Assembly: GCF_000719095.1 (NCBI RefSeq)
Contig: NZ_JOEH01000009.1
Location: forward strand, 372,001-436,000
Direction: 5' to 3'
Length of the DNA stretch: 64,000 nucleotides
Source: Streptacidiphilus jeojiense
Lineage (GTDB): Bacteria; Actinomycetota; Actinomycetes; Streptomycetales; Streptomycetaceae
The notes beneath the pieces were generated by a model. That model had not been told where the DNA came from. It worked only from the letters and a program-made list of their open reading frames with translations, and did not search any database. A program made the position numbers and the translations under genes. Positions 62,713 to 64,000 of the stretch are shown here, in pieces. Within the stretch, counting starts at the first letter, position 1. Each line of letters opens with the position of its first letter.

Positions 62713-64000
62713 ATGTCAGACCCGCTTTTGCGCCGGTTCGCCCGGATCGGTGCCGCGGTCGTCGCGGCCTCGGCCATATCCGTCGGCCTCGCTCTTCCCG
62801 CCCAGGCGGACGCCGGCACCGGCAGCGCCGGCGGTGCGCTGATCTCGGTGCTGGCCCCGCCGGCGGTGACGCTGGTGCCGCAGCCCGCGAGCGGCGGCCC
62901 GACGGCCTTCACCACGCTCACTCCGATCGTGGCGAACGAGGGCGACGTCACGCAGGTGGACGACGTCGTACTGAGCGTCGACGCCACCGGGCTGAAGGGG
63001 GTCGCCGAGCTCTCGCTGCCCAAGGGGTGCTCCTACACCGACGCGGCGCAGACCAAGGCCGACTGCCGGCTCGGATCGGTCGCCATCGTCGGAACGCTGG
63101 ACCTGGGCATCCGTACCCTGCCCGGCGCCACCGTCGGCACCAAGGCGAAGCTGTCCTTCAAGGCCACCGCCGCCAACGCGGTCGAGGACCCGTCGGACAG
63201 CGCCGAGAGCCTCACCACGGAGGTCACCGTCGGGGACGGCCCCGACCTGGCGACCACTCAGCTCGGCGCCCTCACGGTCAAGCCGGGCGGCAGCACCGGC
63301 TACACCCCGCAGCTGCGCAACCTGGGTGACCGGGACTCCGACAAGGGCGTGGTGATGCTGATCGACGCCGCTTCCATGAGCGGCGGAGCCGGCTTCAGCA
63401 TCGGCGGCAACTACAGCAACTGCCAGTACGGCGTCGGCGACGTCGAGGCACCCGCCGCCGAGCGCACCGGGGTGCTGTGCCACTTCGACGACGTGGTGGT
63501 GCACCCGGGCGACGTGCTGCAGCCCTCCGAGCCGATCACCGTCGACGCGACCTCGGCCGCCACCCGCGGCTACACCGAGTACGGCTTCGACACCGTCGGC
63601 GGCGAGCTGACCAAGGGCGTCAGCAGCGGCCACGCGGGCACCGGTGCCGCGCTGACCCTGGTGCCGGTCCCGAGCGCCGGGGTCCGGTCCCGCATCGCGG
63701 ACATCGACTACACCAACAACGTCGGCTTCGCCGAGCTCAGCACCGGGCAGTCGCTGGACGTCGCCGCCACCGGCAAGGACTTCAGCGGCACGGTCGGCAG
63801 CAGCGCCCACCTCTACGCGGGCGTGGTCAACAAGGGCACCGTGCCCACCCAGGCCCTGGAGGGCGCCCCCTCGGCCGACGACACCGTCGCGCTGCTGGTC
63901 GCCCTGCCCGAGGGCATCAAGGTCACCAAGGTCCCCGCGGGGTGCGAGAGGGACGACAGCGAGTCGTCCGGGGCCGTCCGGAGCCGGGTCGGCAACGCCC
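62713..64000 (+). CDS. Secreted repeat-containing cell-surface protein, C-terminus beyond window
   Basis: At least 429 residues; the gene runs off the right edge. GGGGGAA lies 7 nt before ATG 62713. A signal peptide (RRFARIGAAVVAASAISVGL, cleavage after PAQA) is followed by beta-rich, Thr/Ser/Gly/Val-rich sequence that looks like tandem Ig-like or DUF11-type units. Paired Cys are likely disulfides (GCSYTDAAQTKADC; NCQYGVGD and VLCHFDD). It should be exported and may be wall-bound; a sorting signal, if any, lies outside the window. Confidence 0.75.
   Translation, partial: MSDPLLRRFARIGAAVVAASAISVGLALPAQADAGTGSAGGALISVLAPPAVTLVPQPASGGPTAFTTLTPIVANEGDVTQVDDVVLSVDATGLKGVAELSLPKGCSYTDAAQTKADCRLGSVAIVGTLDLGIRTLPGATVGTKAKLSFKATAANAVEDPSDSAESLTTEVTVGDGPDLATTQLGALTVKPGGSTGYTPQLRNLGDRDSDKGVVMLIDAASMSGGAGFSIGGNYSNCQYGVGDVEAPAAERTGVLCHFDDVVVHPGDVLQPSEPITVDATSAATRGYTEYGFDTVGGELTKGVSSGHAGTGAALTLVPVPSAGVRSRIADIDYTNNVGFAELSTGQSLDVAATGKDFSGTVGSSAHLYAGVVNKGTVPTQALEGAPSADDTVALLVALPEGIKVTKVPAGCERDDSESSGAVRSRVGNA

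Overview
The window is about 73% GC actinobacterial DNA. Codons end mostly in G or C, GTG and TTG starts are common, and many stop/start pairs overlap by 4 nt. It carries a conservon (cvnA-D plus a P450), the block tilS-hpt-ftsH-folE-folP-folB-folK, and a second NuoD-like gene beside a DUF185 methyltransferase. Together these point to the Streptomycetaceae (Streptomyces, Kitasatospora or Streptacidiphilus). Everything here comes from reading the sequence by eye; no database search was run. I saw no tRNA, rRNA, CRISPR array or insertion sequence, and no gene-free stretch exceeds 300 bases.

Layout. 1-3273 (minus): conservon cvnA-B-C-D ending in a partial P450. 3474-6068: a 14-TM drug-type MFS exporter divergent from a WYL regulator. 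6150-10747: a terpene synthase, a giant LuxR/LAL-type ATPase and a thioredoxin. 10772-13395: a TetR regulator with AACGATCGTT sites facing a DUF35 Zn-ribbon/OB protein, then small secreted and small unknown proteins. 13575-19643: a CDF metal transporter, a ThrE-type exporter, a membrane protein, an NlpC/P60 hydrolase with an apparent CTG start, a methyltransferase and a DUF385 protein. 19738-28021: ppa, dacB, a DUF2342 protein, tilS, hpt, ftsH and folE. 28116-29162: a free-standing Hint/LAGLIDADG endonuclease gene, followed by a duplicate of the folE 3' end. 29237-33932: two paralogous membrane esterases divergent from an MprF/LysX-like protein. 34088-38391: folP, an NTF2-like gene, folB, folK, a DUF3180 gene and a coiled-coil protein. 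38476-48958: an unusual chaperone island. 48985-53489: NuoD-like, DUF185 methyltransferase and a two-component system. 53613-55535: a threonine-aldolase-like enzyme and an acyltransferase. 55697-61510: DUF2520-panC-panD-nadB-nadC-coaX. 61709-64000: a hypothetical gene and a partial secreted protein.

The most unusual system is the island at 38476-48958. One minus-strand operon reads giant TPR protein, J-like protein, GrpE-like factor, Hsp70 with four inserted CxxC-CxxC zinc ribbons, then a zinc-ribbon/TPR protein. A divergent kinase-like gene with a large repetitive C-terminal region lies opposite. The J-like protein has lost the HPD motif and the kinase lacks a canonical DFG, so this looks like a rewired Hsp70 machine rather than a housekeeping copy.

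The second is folE. The Hint gene downstream keeps two LAGLIDADG motifs but appears to have lost its splicing residues. The last 13 codons of folE are repeated after it, and the 3' part of folE has looser codon use than the 5' part. This suggests homing with co-conversion of a resistant gene end.

Eight copies of an intergenic inverted repeat (arms GCGCAGTTCCCCGCGCCCCT) sit after gene ends. Two of them supply the stop codon of the upstream gene.
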